DNA of 64,000 bases, taken from assembly GCA_002796995.1 (NCBI GenBank), contig PEKW01000008.1:124001-188000 (forward strand). The letters run 5' to 3'. The position numbers were made by a program, and so were the translations under genes. Below, piece after piece: positions 19,355-31,272 of the stretch. The notes beneath the pieces were generated by a model. That model saw only the letters and a program-made list of their open reading frames with translations, did not search any database and was not told where the DNA came from. The DNA is from Rhizobium sp. (lineage in GTDB: Bacteria > Pseudomonadota > Alphaproteobacteria > Rhizobiales > Rhizobiaceae). Positions within the stretch are counted from its first letter, which is position 1. The number at the start of each line of letters is the position of its first letter.

Positions 19355-22339
19355 TCAGCCCCCCAGCGCATCCTCGAGGAAGGCTTCGAGCTGGGCGAGA
19401 TGCTTGGACATCAGGCCCGTTGCCGGCGATGCGGCAGCCGGACGACCGGTGTAGCGCACGCGCTGGTACTTGGCGTCGATGTGGGCGAGCACCCATTCGA
19501 GATAGGGGTCGATGAACGACCATGCACCCATGTTCTTGGGCTCTTCCTGGCACCAGACCATCTCCGCGTTGCGGAAACGCGAAAGTTCGTTGATCAGCGC
19601 CTTGGCCGGGAACGGATAGAGCTGTTCGATGCGCAGCAGGTAGACGTCGTCGATGCCGCGCTTCTCGCGCTCTTCCAGAAGGTCGTAGTAGACCTTGCCG
19701 GTGCACATGACGACACGACGGATCTTGTTGTCCTTCTGCAGCTTGATCGGGCCGTCCTTGACGACTTCGGCATCGTCCCACAGCAGGCGGTGGAACGAGC
19801 TCTCGCCGGCCAGTTCCGACAGGCTGGAGACCGCACGCTTGTGGCGCAGCAGCGACTTCGGCGTCATAAGGATGAGCGGCTTGCGGAAGTCGCGCTTCAC
19901 CTGCCGGCGCAGGATGTGGAAGTAGTTGGCCGGCGTGGTGACGTTGGCGACCTGCATGTTGTCTTCGGCGCACATCTGCAGCCAGCGCTCCAGGCGGGCC
20001 GAGGAGTGTTCCGGACCCTGGCCCTCATAGCCGTGCGGCAAAAGGCAGACGAGACCGGACATGCGCAGCCACTTGCGTTCGCCCGACGAGATGAACTGGT
20101 CGAACACCACCTGGGCGCCGTTGGCGAAGTCGCCGAACTGGGCTTCCCAGAGGGTCAGCGCATTGGGGCGGGCCAGCGAATAGCCGTATTCGAAGCCAAG
20201 CACGGCTTCTTCGGAGAGCATCGAGTTGATGACCTCGTAGCGACCCTGATTCGGCGCCAGATTGGCGAGCGGGATGAAGCGGTCTTCGGTCTCCTGGTCG
20301 TAGAGAACCGAGTGACGCTGCGAGAAGGTGCCGCGTTCGCAGTCCTGGCCCGACAGGCGGATCTTGGTGCCCTCGACGCAGAGCGAACCGAAGGCAAGGG
20401 CTTCGCCCATGGCCCAGTCGATCCCCTCGCCCGTCTCGATCATCTGGGCGCGGTTGTCCATGAAGCGCTGGATGGTGCGGTGCGCCTTGAAGCCTTCCGG
20501 AATGGTCGACAGCTTGCGGCCGATTTCCTTCAGCGACTTCATCGGCACGGCGGTCTTGCCGCGACGCTGCTCGTCGGCATTGTCGGCGGTGCGCAGACCC
20601 GACCAGGCGCCGTCCAGCCAGTCGGCCTTGTTCGGCTTGTAGGACTGGCCTGCCTCGAATTCCTGTTCGAGATGGGCGCGCCAGTCGGCCTTCATCTTCT
20701 CGAATTCGCCCTCGGAGATCAGGCCTTCGGCGATCAGCCGCTCGGCATAGAGCTGCACGACCGTCTTGTGGGCGCGGATCGCCTTGTACATCTTCGGCTG
20801 GGTGAACGCGGGCTCGTCGCCCTCGTTATGGCCGAAGCGGCGATAGCAGAACATGTCGACCACGACCGGCTTGTGGAACTTCATCCGGTATTCGGTGGCG
20901 ATCTTGGCGGCGTAGGTGACCGCTTCCGGATCGTCGCCGTTGACGTGGAAGATCGGCGCTTCGATCATCTTGGCGACGTCGGACGGATAGGGCGACGAAC
21001 GCGAGAAGGCCGGATTGGTGGTGAAACCGATCTGGTTGTTGATGATGAAGTGCATGGTGCCGCCGACGCGGTGGCCGCGCAGGCCCGACAGGCCGAGAAT
21101 TTCGGCAACCACGCCCTGGCCGGCAAAGGCCGCATCGCCATGCAGCAGCAGCGGCAGGACCTTGACGCGTTCGCGCAACGGAATGATGTCGCCTTCCCAG
21201 ACCTTGGCGAGCTGGTCCTGCTTGGCGCGGGCCTTGCCCATGACGACGGGGTTGACGATTTCCAGGTGCGACGGGTTGGCCGTCAGCGACAGGTGAACCT
21301 TGTTGCCGTCGAATTCGCGGTCGGAGGACGCACCGAGATGGTACTTCACGTCGCCCGAACCCTCGACTTCGTCCGGCTTGAAGGAGCCGCCCTTGAACTC
21401 GTGGAACACGGCGCGATGCGGCTTGGCCATCACGTTGGTGAGCACGTTCAGGCGGCCGCGATGCGCCATGCCGAGGACGATCTCTTCGAGGCCTTCCTGG
21501 CCGCCGCGCTTGATGATCTGCTCGAGCGCCGGGATCAGCGATTCGCCGCCGTCGAGGCCGAAGCGTTTGGTGCCTTTGTACTTGACGTCGATGAACTGCT
21601 CGAAGCCTTCCGACTCGATCAGCTTCTGCAAAATCGCCTTCTTGCCGTTCGCGGTGAACTCGACGCCCTTGCCGGGGCCTTCGATGCGTTCCTGGATCCA
21701 GGCCTTCTCTTCCGGATTGGAGATGTGCATGAACTCGACGCCGAGCGTCGAGCAATAGGTCCGCTTCAGGATGTCGAGCATTTCCGGGATGGTCGCGTAT
21801 TCGAGACCAAGCACGTTGTCGATGAAGATCTTGCGGCCGTAGTCGGCTTCGGTGAAGCCATAGGCGGCCGGCGACAGCTCGTTGAAGTCCTCGACGGGGG
21901 CTGCGATGCCGAGCGGATCGAGATTGGCGTGCAGGTGGCCGCGCATGCGATAGGCGCGAATCATCATGATGGCGCGGACCGAATCGCGCGTCGCCTGGAG
22001 AACCTGTTCGCTCGAGATCGGCTGGCCGGCGGCTTCCGCCTTGGCCTTCACCTTGGTCTCGACGACCTTCTCGATCTGGCCCCAATTACCGTCAAGCGCC
22101 GATACCAGCTCGCCATTGGCGGCGATCGGCCAGTTCTTGCGCTGCCAGGAGGCGCCGGCGGCGGCTTTCTTCACATCGGCCGGGTTCTCGGCGAGAGCCT
22201 TGAAGAAGGCCTGCCATTCGGCCGGTACGGAGGCCGGATCGTCCTCGTAACGCGCGTGGAGCTGTTCGATATAGGCAGCGTTCGAACCGTCGAGGAACGA
22301 CGTGATCTGAAACTGCTCGTTGGCTTCTTGCCTTGCCAT
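19355..22339 (-). CDS. sucA: 2-Oxoglutarate dehydrogenase E1
   Basis: Thiamine diphosphate-dependent decarboxylase of the TCA cycle, 994 aa, the standard length for rhizobial SucA. Recognisable blocks are GMAHRGRLNVL, HGDAAFAGQGVV, the NNQIGFTT stretch, the GDDPEAV part of the thiamine-phosphate site and RRFGHNEGDEP. The C-terminal pyrimidine-binding half includes LPHGYEGQGPEHSS. The ATG follows an AGGA that sits immediately after a 7-bp hairpin in a structured 162-base leader, separating it from sucD. Confidence 0.98.
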   Translation of the reverse strand: MARQEANEQFQITSFLDGSNAAYIEQLHARYEDDPASVPAEWQAFFKALAENPADVKKAAAGASWQRKNWPIAANGELVSALDGNWGQIEKVVETKVKAKAEAAGQPISSEQVLQATRDSVRAIMMIRAYRMRGHLHANLDPLGIAAPVEDFNELSPAAYGFTEADYGRKIFIDNVLGLEYATIPEMLDILKRTYCSTLGVEFMHISNPEEKAWIQERIEGPGKGVEFTANGKKAILQKLIESEGFEQFIDVKYKGTKRFGLDGGESLIPALEQIIKRGGQEGLEEIVLGMAHRGRLNVLTNVMAKPHRAVFHEFKGGSFKPDEVEGSGDVKYHLGASSDREFDGNKVHLSLTANPSHLEIVNPVVMGKARAKQDQLAKVWEGDIIPLRERVKVLPLLLHGDAAFAGQGVVAEILGLSGLRGHRVGGTMHFIINNQIGFTTNPAFSRSSPYPSDVAKMIEAPIFHVNGDDPEAVTYAAKIATEYRMKFHKPVVVDMFCYRRFGHNEGDEPAFTQPKMYKAIRAHKTVVQLYAERLIAEGLISEGEFEKMKADWRAHLEQEFEAGQSYKPNKADWLDGAWSGLRTADNADEQRRGKTAVPMKSLKEIGRKLSTIPEGFKAHRTIQRFMDNRAQMIETGEGIDWAMGEALAFGSLCVEGTKIRLSGQDCERGTFSQRHSVLYDQETEDRFIPLANLAPNQGRYEVINSMLSEEAVLGFEYGYSLARPNALTLWEAQFGDFANGAQVVFDQFISSGERKWLRMSGLVCLLPHGYEGQGPEHSSARLERWLQMCAEDNMQVANVTTPANYFHILRRQVKRDFRKPLILMTPKSLLRHKRAVSSLSELAGESSFHRLLWDDAEVVKDGPIKLQKDNKIRRVVMCTGKVYYDLLEEREKRGIDDVYLLRIEQLYPFPAKALINELSRFRNAEMVWCQEEPKNMGAWSFIDPYLEWVLAHIDAKYQRVRYTGRPAAASPATGLMSKHLAQLEAFLEDALGG

Positions 22340-22347
22340 GGTGTCCT

Positions 22348-22365
22348 GCGGACGTGTGCGTCCGC
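22348..22365 (-). promoter_or_regulatory. Hairpin abutting the sucA ribosome-binding site
   Basis: GCGGACG (22348-22354) and CGTCCGC (22359-22365) form a perfect 7-bp stem with a 4-base loop. On the minus-strand mRNA the AGGA of the sucA ribosome site begins at the very next base. A second small stem, GACCGG-GGA-CCGGTC, lies at 22384-22398. The arrangement suggests that leader structure could modulate sucA translation; this is inference from base pairing only. Confidence 0.4.
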
Positions 22366-22447
22366 CTCCCGACTTGAGGTGATGACCGGGGACCGGTCTG
22401 CCGCTTGCGTGGACCGCCCCGTGCGATCCAGTTCCTAAAACGCCAAA

Positions 22448-22485
22448 TCAGGCAGGCGGACCACATGCATGGTCCCCCTGCCTGG
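22448..22485 (-). terminator. Long hairpin between sucD and sucA, possible attenuator
   Basis: The arms CAGGCAGG (22449-22456) and CCTGCCTG (22477-22484) pair, then after one C-C mismatch GGACCA (22458-22463) pairs with TGGTCC (22470-22475). On the minus strand the tail TGATTTGGCGTTTTAGG is U-rich but interrupted. It lies 17 bases past the sucD stop. It could partly terminate mdh-sucCD transcripts or protect their 3' end. Confidence 0.55.
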
Positions 22486-22501
22486 TAGTAGTTAAGTGGT
22501 C

Positions 22502-23404
22502 TCAGCCCTTGAGGACTTCAACCAGGGTCTTGCCCAGGCGCGCCGGAGACGGCGAAACCTTGATGCCGGCCGCCTCCATGGCCTCGATCTTCGATTCCGC
22601 ATCGCCCTTGCCGCCGGAGACGACTGCACCGGCGTGACCCATGGTGCGGCCCTTCGGAGCGGTCCGGCCGGCGATGAAGCCTGCCATCGGCTTCTTGCGG
22701 CCCTTCTTGGCTTCGTCGATGAGGAACTGCGCTGCATCTTCTTCAGCTGCGCCGCCGATTTCGCCGATCATGATGATCGACTGGGTGGCTTCGTCAGCCA
22801 GGAACAGTTCCAGGACGTCGATGAACTCGGTGCCCTTGACCGGGTCGCCGCCGATGCCGACGGCCGTGGTCTGGCCAAGACCCTCGTTCGAGGTCTGGAA
22901 CACGGCCTCATAGGTGAGCGTGCCGGAGCGCGAGACGATACCGACCGAACCCTTGCGGAAGATCGAGCCCGGCATGATGCCGATCTTGCATTCTTCCGGG
23001 GTCAGGATGCCGGGGCAGTTGGGGCCCAGCAGGCGCGACTTGGAGCGGTCGAGGCGAGCCTTGACGCGCACCATGTCCATGACCGGGATGCCTTCGGTGA
23101 TGCAGGTGATGAACGGGATCTCGGCTTCGATCGCCTCGATGATCGCGTCTGCGGCGCCTGCCGGCGGAACATAGATCACGGTCGCGTCGGCGCCGGTCTT
23201 TTCCTTGCCTTCGGCGACGGTCGCGAAGATCGGCAGGCTTTCGCCCTTGGAGCCGGTCCAGGTTTCGCCGCCCTTCTTCGGGTGGATACCGCCGACCATC
23301 TGGGTGCCGTAGTAGGCCAGAGCCTGCTCGGTATGGAAGGTGCCGGTCTTGCCGGTCAGGCCCTGCACGAGGACCTTGGTGTTCTTGTTGACGAGAATCG
23401 ACAT
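22502..23404 (-). CDS. sucD: Succinyl-CoA synthetase alpha subunit
   Basis: 300 aa, the typical length. The N-terminal CoA-binding Rossmann region contains [12 protein letters not shown], and [12 protein letters not shown] follows. The phosphohistidine lies in the C-terminal half in the [20 protein letters not shown] block. It makes succinate plus ATP (or GTP) from succinyl-CoA together with SucC, which is encoded 18 bases upstream on the same strand. Confidence 0.98.
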   Translation of the reverse strand: MSILVNKNTKVLVQGLTGKTGTFHTEQALAYYGTQMVGGIHPKKGGETWTGSKGESLPIFATVAEGKEKTGADATVIYVPPAGAADAIIEAIEAEIPFITCITEGIPVMDMVRVKARLDRSKSRLLGPNCPGILTPEECKIGIMPGSIFRKGSVGIVSRSGTLTYEAVFQTSNEGLGQTTAVGIGGDPVKGTEFIDVLELFLADEATQSIIMIGEIGGAAEEDAAQFLIDEAKKGRKKPMAGFIAGRTAPKGRTMGHAGAVVSGGKGDAESKIEAMEAAGIKVSPSPARLGKTLVEVLKG

Positions 23405-23422
23405 TGTTTCCGGTCCTTCAAA

Positions 23423-24616
<1,194 letters not shown>

Positions 24617-24648
24617 CGTCTAGTCCCTAGTTCTGGGCCGAATGGCGT

Positions 24649-25656
<1,008 letters not shown>

Positions 25657-25678
25657 TTAGCCGGGCATTGTGAAAATT

Positions 25679-25707
25679 CGCATAACGACACTTGAGAAAA
25701 ACTGCAA
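25679..25707 (-). promoter_or_regulatory. Candidate promoter of mdh-sucCD
   Basis: On the minus strand TTGCAG (25707-25702) and TATGCG (25684-25679) are 17 bases apart, about 70 bases before the mdh ATG. The hexamers are imperfect. A competing pair further upstream, TTGACG with TATGAT, has a short 15-base spacer. I cannot choose between them without transcript data. Confidence 0.3.
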
Positions 25708-25741
25708 CCGATTAATTTGGGCGCAGTATTTTCAATCGGTT
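25706..25741. promoter_or_regulatory. 8-bp inverted repeat overlapping the mdh promoter region
   Basis: AACCGATT (25706-25713) and AATCGGTT (25734-25741) are perfect inverted copies with 20 bases between them, roughly two helical turns centre to centre. The inner arm touches the -35-like TTGCAG. This geometry suits a dimeric regulator upstream of the TCA operon; the regulator is unknown. Confidence 0.4.
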
Positions 25742-25764
25742 AGATCATAAAATTCTTACGTAAA

Positions 25765-25781
25765 CGTCAAACTATTTGACG
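25765..25781. other. Palindrome between zapE and mdh
   Basis: CGTCAAA-CTA-TTTGACG is a perfect 7-bp inverted repeat, 9 bases beyond the zapE stop. On the minus strand it is followed by TTTACG. It could be a weak AT-rich terminator for zapE or an operator, since its TTGACG arm is also a -35-like element pointing at mdh. Confidence 0.4.
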
Positions 25782-25789
25782 CACAACCG

Positions 25790-26953
25790 TCACAAATCCG
25801 CACGTTGCTCGGCATGATGCGCCAAATAGTCGGCGCTGCGCATCTCGAAAAGGCGCGATACGGTGCGATCGAACTCGAAACCTTCGGTTCCCTTCTTCTC
25901 CGTGAGAAGCGCCTCCGGCATCGCCGCGGCCGATGCGAACAGCCGCACCGACGCGTCGTACAGTGCATCGACAAGGATAATAAAGCGTTTCGTCTCGTTG
26001 CGCTTGGCGGGTCCGAGATGCGGGATATGGTCGACGAAGACCATGTCGAAGCGCTTGGCGATCGCCAGATAGTCCGATGCGCCGAGCGGCCGCTCGCAGA
26101 GATCGGCAAAGGTGAAGCGCGCGGCCCGGCCGACGGCGCGCGGCACAGGGACCACCCGCCCCTTCATCTCGATTTCGGTCGCCACCTCGGTGCGCCCGTC
26201 CGTCACCCTCTTCCATGCCCGGTCCATCAGCCGGTCCGCCTCCGCGTCGAGCGGCGAGACGTAGACCGGCAGGCTCTCCAGCTTCTCGAGCCGATAGTCC
26301 GTCGTCGAATCGAGTGTGGTCACCTCGACATGACGCTGAAGCAGCGCGACGAACGGCAGGAACAGGCCGCGGTTGAGCCCGTCGCGGTAAAGATTGTCTG
26401 GCTCGACATTCGAGGTCGCGACCAGCGTGCAGCCAAGCGCGAAGAGTTCGGTGAACAGCCGCGCCAGAATCATGGCATCAGCGATGTCGGTGACGCTGAA
26501 CTCGTCGAAGCAGAGCAGTTCGGCCTCCTCCCGCAAGGCCGCGGCAACCGGCGGCACGGGATCGGCCTGACGGGTTTCGCCGTTCTTCAGCTTGATCCGG
26601 TGCGCGTGGATGCGCGAATGCACGTCGGCCATGAACTCGTGGAAATGCGCGCGCCGCTTCTTCTCGACCGGAGCGAGCTTGAAGAACAGGTCCATCAGCA
26701 TGGTCTTGCCGCGACCGACGCTGCCATGCACGTAAAGCCCGCGCACCGGCTGGAGCGGCTTGCGCTTCTGCGCGAACATCCAGCCGAGCGCGCTCTTCTT
26801 GGCCGCCGGCCGCCGTTGCTTCAGATCCTGGAGAATGCGGTCGAGCTTGCCTGCCACCGCCATCTGGGCCTTGTCGGCCTGCAGCGTGCCCGCATCGGTC
26901 ATCGCGCGCAATTGCTCGGCGACGCTGAGCGCATAGTCGGGAATGGGCTGCAT
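25790..26953 (-). CDS. zapE: AFG1-like ATPase, cell division protein ZapE
   Basis: 387 aa AAA+ ATPase of the AFG1/ZapE family, associated with Z-ring stability in bacteria and with turnover of respiratory-chain subunits in mitochondria. Walker A is GSVGRGKT (residues 77-84) and Walker B is LLCFDEFSVTDIADAM. The HFHEFMADVH stretch and the sensor region LVATSNVEPDNLY are characteristic. It sits directly upstream of mdh on the minus strand but is probably separately transcribed, because a 178-base gap with palindromes intervenes. Confidence 0.93.
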   Translation of the reverse strand: MQPIPDYALSVAEQLRAMTDAGTLQADKAQMAVAGKLDRILQDLKQRRPAAKKSALGWMFAQKRKPLQPVRGLYVHGSVGRGKTMLMDLFFKLAPVEKKRRAHFHEFMADVHSRIHAHRIKLKNGETRQADPVPPVAAALREEAELLCFDEFSVTDIADAMILARLFTELFALGCTLVATSNVEPDNLYRDGLNRGLFLPFVALLQRHVEVTTLDSTTDYRLEKLESLPVYVSPLDAEADRLMDRAWKRVTDGRTEVATEIEMKGRVVPVPRAVGRAARFTFADLCERPLGASDYLAIAKRFDMVFVDHIPHLGPAKRNETKRFIILVDALYDASVRLFASAAAMPEALLTEKKGTEGFEFDRTVSRLFEMRSADYLAHHAEQRADL

Positions 26954-27024
26954 GCGCAGGCTCCGCTTGGACGGGCCGACGGCGTCGCCGGGGCGACCGC
27001 CGCACGGCTTATGGGTGTGGAAAC

Positions 27025-27552
27025 CTAGCGGCTGAGGCTGATCGGCTGACCGGTACTGGTCGTGCCGTCATAGCGCGCGTCGGCGGACTTGTAGAGGCGG
27101 CCGAGAACGTTGCCGCTGCGGTCCTTCAGGACGACCTGCTTGCCGGCCACTTCCCAGGAGCCCATGGCGGTGAGCGGGCCGGCGCAACCGCGCGTGCCGC
27201 CGCGCGAACCGCTGCCGAGATTGGTGAGCGTCAGGAACATGTCGCACGAGGCGCCGGCGTTCGATACGCGCCAGTTGCCGACCATGGATTCCTTGGTGAC
27301 ATCGAGGGCCGTGGCGGGTGCTGCATCGAGGGACGCGGTCTGGGTCGCCGGCGTGGGGGCTGCCGGGAAACCATTCGGCGACGTGGCTGCACCGGGCGGC
27401 GGCAATTGGCCGGATTGGACGGAAGGCACGGGTTGCGCCTCAAGCGGAGGAAGTGAAGAAGCGCCGGAATCGAGACCGCTATAGGATGTACGCTGGCAGC
27501 CTGCCAGAGACAGAAGGATCGCGACGCCCGTCGCCGCATATTTCAACTTCAT
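27025..27552 (-). CDS. Omp19/AprI-Inh-like lipoprotein
   Basis: 175 aa from the second of two adjacent ATGs (27552; GGAG lies seven bases upstream, and the other ATG is one codon earlier). The signal peptide ends in a lipobox, LSLAGC, with lipidated Cys19. A Pro/Ser/Gln-rich spacer follows. The C-terminal beta-barrel domain ([19 protein letters not shown] to the end) has the WxV and paired-Cys pattern of AprI/Inh protease inhibitors. Brucella Omp19, an outer-membrane lipoprotein with protease-inhibitor activity, is the closest named relative I recall. Confidence 0.85.
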   Translation of the reverse strand: MKLKYAATGVAILLSLAGCQRTSYSGLDSGASSLPPLEAQPVPSVQSGQLPPPGAATSPNGFPAAPTPATQTASLDAAPATALDVTKESMVGNWRVSNAGASCDMFLTLTNLGSGSRGGTRGCAGPLTAMGSWEVAGKQVVLKDRSGNVLGRLYKSADARYDGTTSTGQPISLSR

Positions 27553-27644
27553 CATCACACTCCCGGTTGACCGCATTTGGCCGGTTGTCGTCCCGAAACA
27601 AGGCGGAATTATCGCGAATGGGACGATCGAATCAAGACACTAGC

Positions 27645-27687
27645 AAATATACGAACCGGCGGGACCTCGAAAGGAGATCCTCGCCGG
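27645..27687 (-). terminator. Terminator of the sdhCDAB operon
   Basis: On the minus strand CCGGCG (27687-27682), a one-base bulge and GGATCTC pair with GAGGTCC and CGCCGG (ending at 27656). That gives 13 pairs, one of them G-U, around a 5-base loop. The tail TTCGTATATTTGC is U-rich. It lies 60 bases past the sdhB stop and before the Omp19-like gene. Confidence 0.65.
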
Positions 27688-27746
27688 CCTGCAATTACAT
27701 GGGTCGCAAGGCTGGAATTGCAACCCGCATTCTGCCTCGTCGCCGG

Positions 27747-28526
27747 TCAGAAACGGCGTTCGATCATCATCTTCTTGATTTCGGCGATCGCCTTGGCGGG
27801 GTTGAGACCCTTGGGGCAAGTCTGCGCGCAGTTCATGATGGTGTGGCAGCGATAGAGCCGGAAGGGATCTTCCAGGTTGTCGAGACGCTCGCCGGTGGCT
27901 TCGTCGCGGCTATCGATCAGCCAGCGATAAGCCTGCAGGAGGACGGCCGGACCGAGATAACGGTCGCCGTTCCACCAGTAGCTCGGACAGGAGGTCGAGC
28001 AGCAGGCGCACAGGATGCACTCGTAGAGGCCGTCGAGCTTCTGGCGGTCGGCATGGCTCTGCTTCCATTCCTTGGCCGGCGGCGGCGAAACCGTCTTCAG
28101 CCAGGGTTCGATCGAGCGATGCTGGGCGTAGAAATTGGTCAGGTCCGGCACAAGGTCCTTGACGACAGGCATATGCGGCAGGGGATAGACCTTCACCGTA
28201 CCGTTGATCTCGTCCATACCCTTGGTGCAGGCGAGCGTGTTGGTGCCGTCGATGTTCATCGCGCAGGAACCGCAGATGCCTTCGCGGCAGGAGCGGCGCA
28301 GCGTCAACGTCGGGTCGATATTGTTCTTGATGTACAGGAGACCGTCGAGAACCATCGGGCCGCAATCGTCGATGTCGATGTAGTAGGTATCGATCCGCGG
28401 GTTCTGGCCGTCATCCGGGTTCCAGCGATAGATCCGGTATTCGCGGACGTTCTTGGCATTGGACGGCTTCGGCCAGACCTTGCCTTCGCTGATCTGCGAG
28501 TTCTTGGGGAGAGCGAGTTCAACCAT
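27747..28526 (-). CDS. sdhB: Succinate dehydrogenase iron-sulfur subunit
   Basis: 259 aa; carries electrons from FAD in SdhA to ubiquinone. All three cluster motifs are visible: the 2Fe-2S set ([13 protein letters not shown] plus an upstream Cys), the 4Fe-4S set ([11 protein letters not shown]) and the 3Fe-4S set ([17 protein letters not shown]). Last gene of sdhCDAB, 18 bases after sdhA. The [13 protein letters not shown] stretch is the conserved quinone-site side. Confidence 0.98.
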   Translation of the reverse strand: MVELALPKNSQISEGKVWPKPSNAKNVREYRIYRWNPDDGQNPRIDTYYIDIDDCGPMVLDGLLYIKNNIDPTLTLRRSCREGICGSCAMNIDGTNTLACTKGMDEINGTVKVYPLPHMPVVKDLVPDLTNFYAQHRSIEPWLKTVSPPPAKEWKQSHADRQKLDGLYECILCACCSTSCPSYWWNGDRYLGPAVLLQAYRWLIDSRDEATGERLDNLEDPFRLYRCHTIMNCAQTCPKGLNPAKAIAEIKKMMIERRF

Positions 28527-28544
28527 GTCCAGTTCCTCTCGAGA

Positions 28545-30386
28545 TCAGTAGACGCGAGCCTTGGGCGCGATCTTGTAGGGATCGATGCCTTCGGCGATGA
28601 GGTCGGTGTGGACCGGACGATAGTCCAGCTTCACGTCGCCGGCTTCGGAGACCCAGGCCAGCGTATGCTTGCGCCAGTTCTCGTCGTCGCGACCGGCGAA
28701 CGGGCCGCTGGTGTAGTCTTCGCGCGCATGGCTGCCGCGGCTTTCCTTGCGGGCTTCCGCGCCGTAGACCGTGGTGATGGCGTTGGCCATCAGATTGTGC
28801 AGCTCGAGCGTTTCGACAAGGTCGGAGTTCCAAACCAGGGACCGGTCGGTGACCTTGATGTCCGGCAGTTCCTTCCAGATCGCCGAAATGCGGCGGCAAC
28901 CGCTTTCGAGCGCTTCCTGGGTACGGAATACGGCGGCGTCTTCCTGCATGGCGCGCTGCATCTTGTCGCGCAGCACGGCGGTCGGCGTCGAGCCGGAGGA
29001 GTTCCGCAGGCTGTCGAAGCGTTCCATGATCCTGTCGCAGGCGGCGATGTCGAGCGCCGGGATCGGCTCGGCCTTGTCGATCACCTGGCCGGCGCGGATG
29101 GCGGCGGCGCGGCCGAAGACCACGAGGTCGATCAGCGAGTTGGAGCCGAGGCGGTTCGCGCCGTGGACCGAGGCGCAGCCGGCTTCGCCGACCGCCATCA
29201 GGCCGGGCGCGATGCGTTCCGGATTGGCGGCGTCGGCATTCAGCACTTCACCCCAATAATTGGTCGGGATACCGCCCATGTTGTAGTGAACGGTCGGCAG
29301 GACGGGGATCGGTTCGCGGGTCACGTCGACGCCGGCGAAGATCTTGGCCGATTCCGAGATGCCCGGAAGGCGCTCATGCAGGACGGCCGGATCGAGATGG
29401 TCGAGATGCAGGTAGATGTGGTCCTTGTTCTTGCCGACGCCGCGGCCTTCGCGGATTTCCATCGTCATGCAGCGCGAGACGACGTCGCGGGAAGCAAGAT
29501 CCTTGGCCGAGGGCGCATAGCGCTCCATGAAGCGCTCGCCTTCGGAGTTGACGAGATATCCGCCTTCGCCGCGCGCCCCTTCGGTGATCAGACAGCCCGC
29601 ACCATAAATGCCGGTCGGGTGGAACTGCACGAATTCCATGTCCTGGAGCGGCAGGCCCGCGCGCGCGATCATGCCGCCGCCGTCACCGGTGCAGGTATGG
29701 GCCGAGGTCGCCGAGAAATAGGCGCGGCCGTAGCCGCCGGTCGCCAGCACGACCATCTTAGCCGAGAAGCGATGGATCGTGCCGTCGTCGAGGTTCCAGG
29801 CGACGACACCGGTGCAGCGGCCATCGGGCGCCATGATCAGGTCGAGGGCGAAATACTCGATGAAGAATTCGGCATTGTTGCGCAGCGACTGGCCATAGAG
29901 CGTGTGCAGGATGGCGTGGCCGGTACGGTCGGCGGCAGCGCAGGTGCGCTGCACCGGCGGGCCTTCGCCGTAGTTCTGCATGTGACCGCCGAACGGCCGC
30001 TGGTAGATCTTGCCCTCTTCGTTGCGCGAGAAGGGAACGCCGTAGTGCTCGAGCTCATAGACCGCCTTCGGCGCCTCCATGGCGAGATACTGCATGGCGT
30101 CGACGTCGCCGAGCCAGTCGGAACCCTTGACCGTGTCGTAGAGGTGCCACTGCCAGCAGTCGGGCGTCATGTTGGTCAGCGAGGCAGCGATGCCGCCCTG
30201 GGCCGCGACCGTGTGCGAGCGGGTCGGGAAGACCTTGGTGATGCAGGCTGTCTTGAAGCCCTGTTCGGCCATGCCGAGCGTGGCGCGCAGGCCGGCGCCG
30301 CCGGCACCGACGACGACCACGTCATAGGAGTGGTCGACATACTTGTAGGCCTTGCCGTTCTGGGCGGGGGAGTTGATCGGTGCCAT
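28545..30386 (-). CDS. sdhA: Succinate dehydrogenase flavoprotein subunit
   Basis: 613 aa. The FAD-binding GAGGAGLRA and the covalent-flavin His in [15 protein letters not shown] are present. The catalytic block includes [11 protein letters not shown] with [10 protein letters not shown], and the active-site Arg region appears as [15 protein letters not shown]. The C-terminal helical domain ends in KARVY. It lies 4 bases after sdhD on the minus strand. Confidence 0.98.
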   Translation of the reverse strand: MAPINSPAQNGKAYKYVDHSYDVVVVGAGGAGLRATLGMAEQGFKTACITKVFPTRSHTVAAQGGIAASLTNMTPDCWQWHLYDTVKGSDWLGDVDAMQYLAMEAPKAVYELEHYGVPFSRNEEGKIYQRPFGGHMQNYGEGPPVQRTCAAADRTGHAILHTLYGQSLRNNAEFFIEYFALDLIMAPDGRCTGVVAWNLDDGTIHRFSAKMVVLATGGYGRAYFSATSAHTCTGDGGGMIARAGLPLQDMEFVQFHPTGIYGAGCLITEGARGEGGYLVNSEGERFMERYAPSAKDLASRDVVSRCMTMEIREGRGVGKNKDHIYLHLDHLDPAVLHERLPGISESAKIFAGVDVTREPIPVLPTVHYNMGGIPTNYWGEVLNADAANPERIAPGLMAVGEAGCASVHGANRLGSNSLIDLVVFGRAAAIRAGQVIDKAEPIPALDIAACDRIMERFDSLRNSSGSTPTAVLRDKMQRAMQEDAAVFRTQEALESGCRRISAIWKELPDIKVTDRSLVWNSDLVETLELHNLMANAITTVYGAEARKESRGSHAREDYTSGPFAGRDDENWRKHTLAWVSEAGDVKLDYRPVHTDLIAEGIDPYKIAPKARVY

Positions 30387-30390
30387 GGGA

Positions 30391-30771
30391 TTATCCTACG
30401 AAGGCGATCTTCAGAAGGGCGAAAAGACAGAGCCCGCCGATCAGGATCGCGAAGAACATGTTGAGCATCAGCAGGGCGATCTTGGTGAGTTCGTGATGGA
30501 TATAATCCTCGATGATCACCTGCATGCCGAGCTTCATGTGAATGATGCCGGAAATGACGACCAGGCCCATGACCACGGCAACGACCGGATTGGCCAGCGC
30601 GCCGACGACGTCCGCATAGGGAGCGCCGCCGTAACAGACCAGGAAACCGATGAAGAAGGTGATGAGCGGAATATTGGCGACGGCGGTGACCCGCTGACGC
30701 CAGAAATGTTCCGTGCCGTCCTTGGCCGAACCGAGACCGCGGACCTTACCGAGCGGAGTGCGCATATCCAT
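30391..30771 (-). CDS. sdhD: Succinate dehydrogenase membrane anchor SdhD
   Basis: 126 aa with three membrane helices; with SdhC it binds haem b and ubiquinone. I use the ATG at 30771 ([14 protein letters not shown]), since AGG lies eight bases upstream. A GTG three codons earlier would overlap that ribosome site. The conserved [14 protein letters not shown] begins helix 1, and [17 protein letters not shown] holds the haem-ligand His region. Confidence 0.94.
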   Translation of the reverse strand: MDMRTPLGKVRGLGSAKDGTEHFWRQRVTAVANIPLITFFIGFLVCYGGAPYADVVGALANPVVAVVMGLVVISGIIHMKLGMQVIIEDYIHHELTKIALLMLNMFFAILIGGLCLFALLKIAFVG

Positions 30772-30781
30772 GTTGGTCACC

Positions 30782-31177
30782 TCAGGAACGGACGGCGTAG
30801 GCGATCGCCCACACGAGAACGGTCAGCACCACCGAACCGATGATGTTGGCCTTGGCGAGCTTGGTGGAGAAGTGCTTGTCGAAACCGTAGCCGACGTCCC
30901 ACATCAGGTGGCGCATACCGCCGAGCATGTGGTGCAGCAGCGCCCAGGTATAGCCGAACAGCACGAGCCGGCCGATGATCGTGCCCATGAACCAGCTGAC
31001 CCAGTCGAAATAGGTAGCGCCGGTCGAGGCGGCGATCAGCCACCAGGCGACCAGGATGGTGCCGAAATACAGCGCGCCGCCGGTGATGCGATGCAGGATC
31101 GACGTCACCATGGTGGGGATCGGCTTGTAGATTTGCAGATGCGGCGACAGGGGCCGGTTATTTGTCAGATTCGCCAT
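30782..31177 (-). CDS. sdhC: Succinate dehydrogenase cytochrome b556 subunit
   Basis: 131 aa from [18 protein letters not shown] at 31177, the usual alphaproteobacterial start; an in-frame extension to 31231 is not supported. The [14 protein letters not shown] signature (quinone-site Ser and Arg) opens helix 1, and [15 protein letters not shown] carries the haem-ligating His. First gene of sdhCDAB, preceded by a structured leader. Confidence 0.95.
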   Translation of the reverse strand: MANLTNNRPLSPHLQIYKPIPTMVTSILHRITGGALYFGTILVAWWLIAASTGATYFDWVSWFMGTIIGRLVLFGYTWALLHHMLGGMRHLMWDVGYGFDKHFSTKLAKANIIGSVVLTVLVWAIAYAVRS

Positions 31178-31227
31178 CAGGACCTCGCGGCGTTTCAATG
31201 CGTTCCGAACTCTCGGACATCCTCCGG

Positions 31228-31260
31228 GCAATGCGTCGATCCCACACGTGGGTGCATTGC
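31228..31260 (-). promoter_or_regulatory. Stem-loop in the sdh leader
   Basis: GCAATGC (31228-31234) pairs with GCATTGC (31254-31260), and inside it CCCAC pairs with GTGGG, leaving an asymmetric internal loop. A smaller hairpin, CCGA-ACTC-TCGG, lies at 31207-31218, closer to sdhC. If the promoter at 31273-31301 is right, the larger stem forms the extreme 5' end of the mRNA and could protect it or be a regulator target. Confidence 0.4.
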
Positions 31261-31272
31261 ATCAATCGCGAC

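Noticed and set aside
18008..22438. Very long plus-strand open frame (over 1400 codons) opposite sucB-sucA
   Set aside because: It is antisense to two unmistakable enzymes; in GC-rich DNA the opposite strand of real genes often stays open. Its composition (His/Asp/Arg/Gly-rich, no domain) is that of a shadow frame.
27318..30464. Long plus-strand open frame opposite sdhA/sdhB, and similar ones at 177-2456, 7652-10156 and 47215-50040
   Set aside because: Each mirrors a well-identified gene on the minus strand, with no ribosome site, no known domain and no separate promoter.
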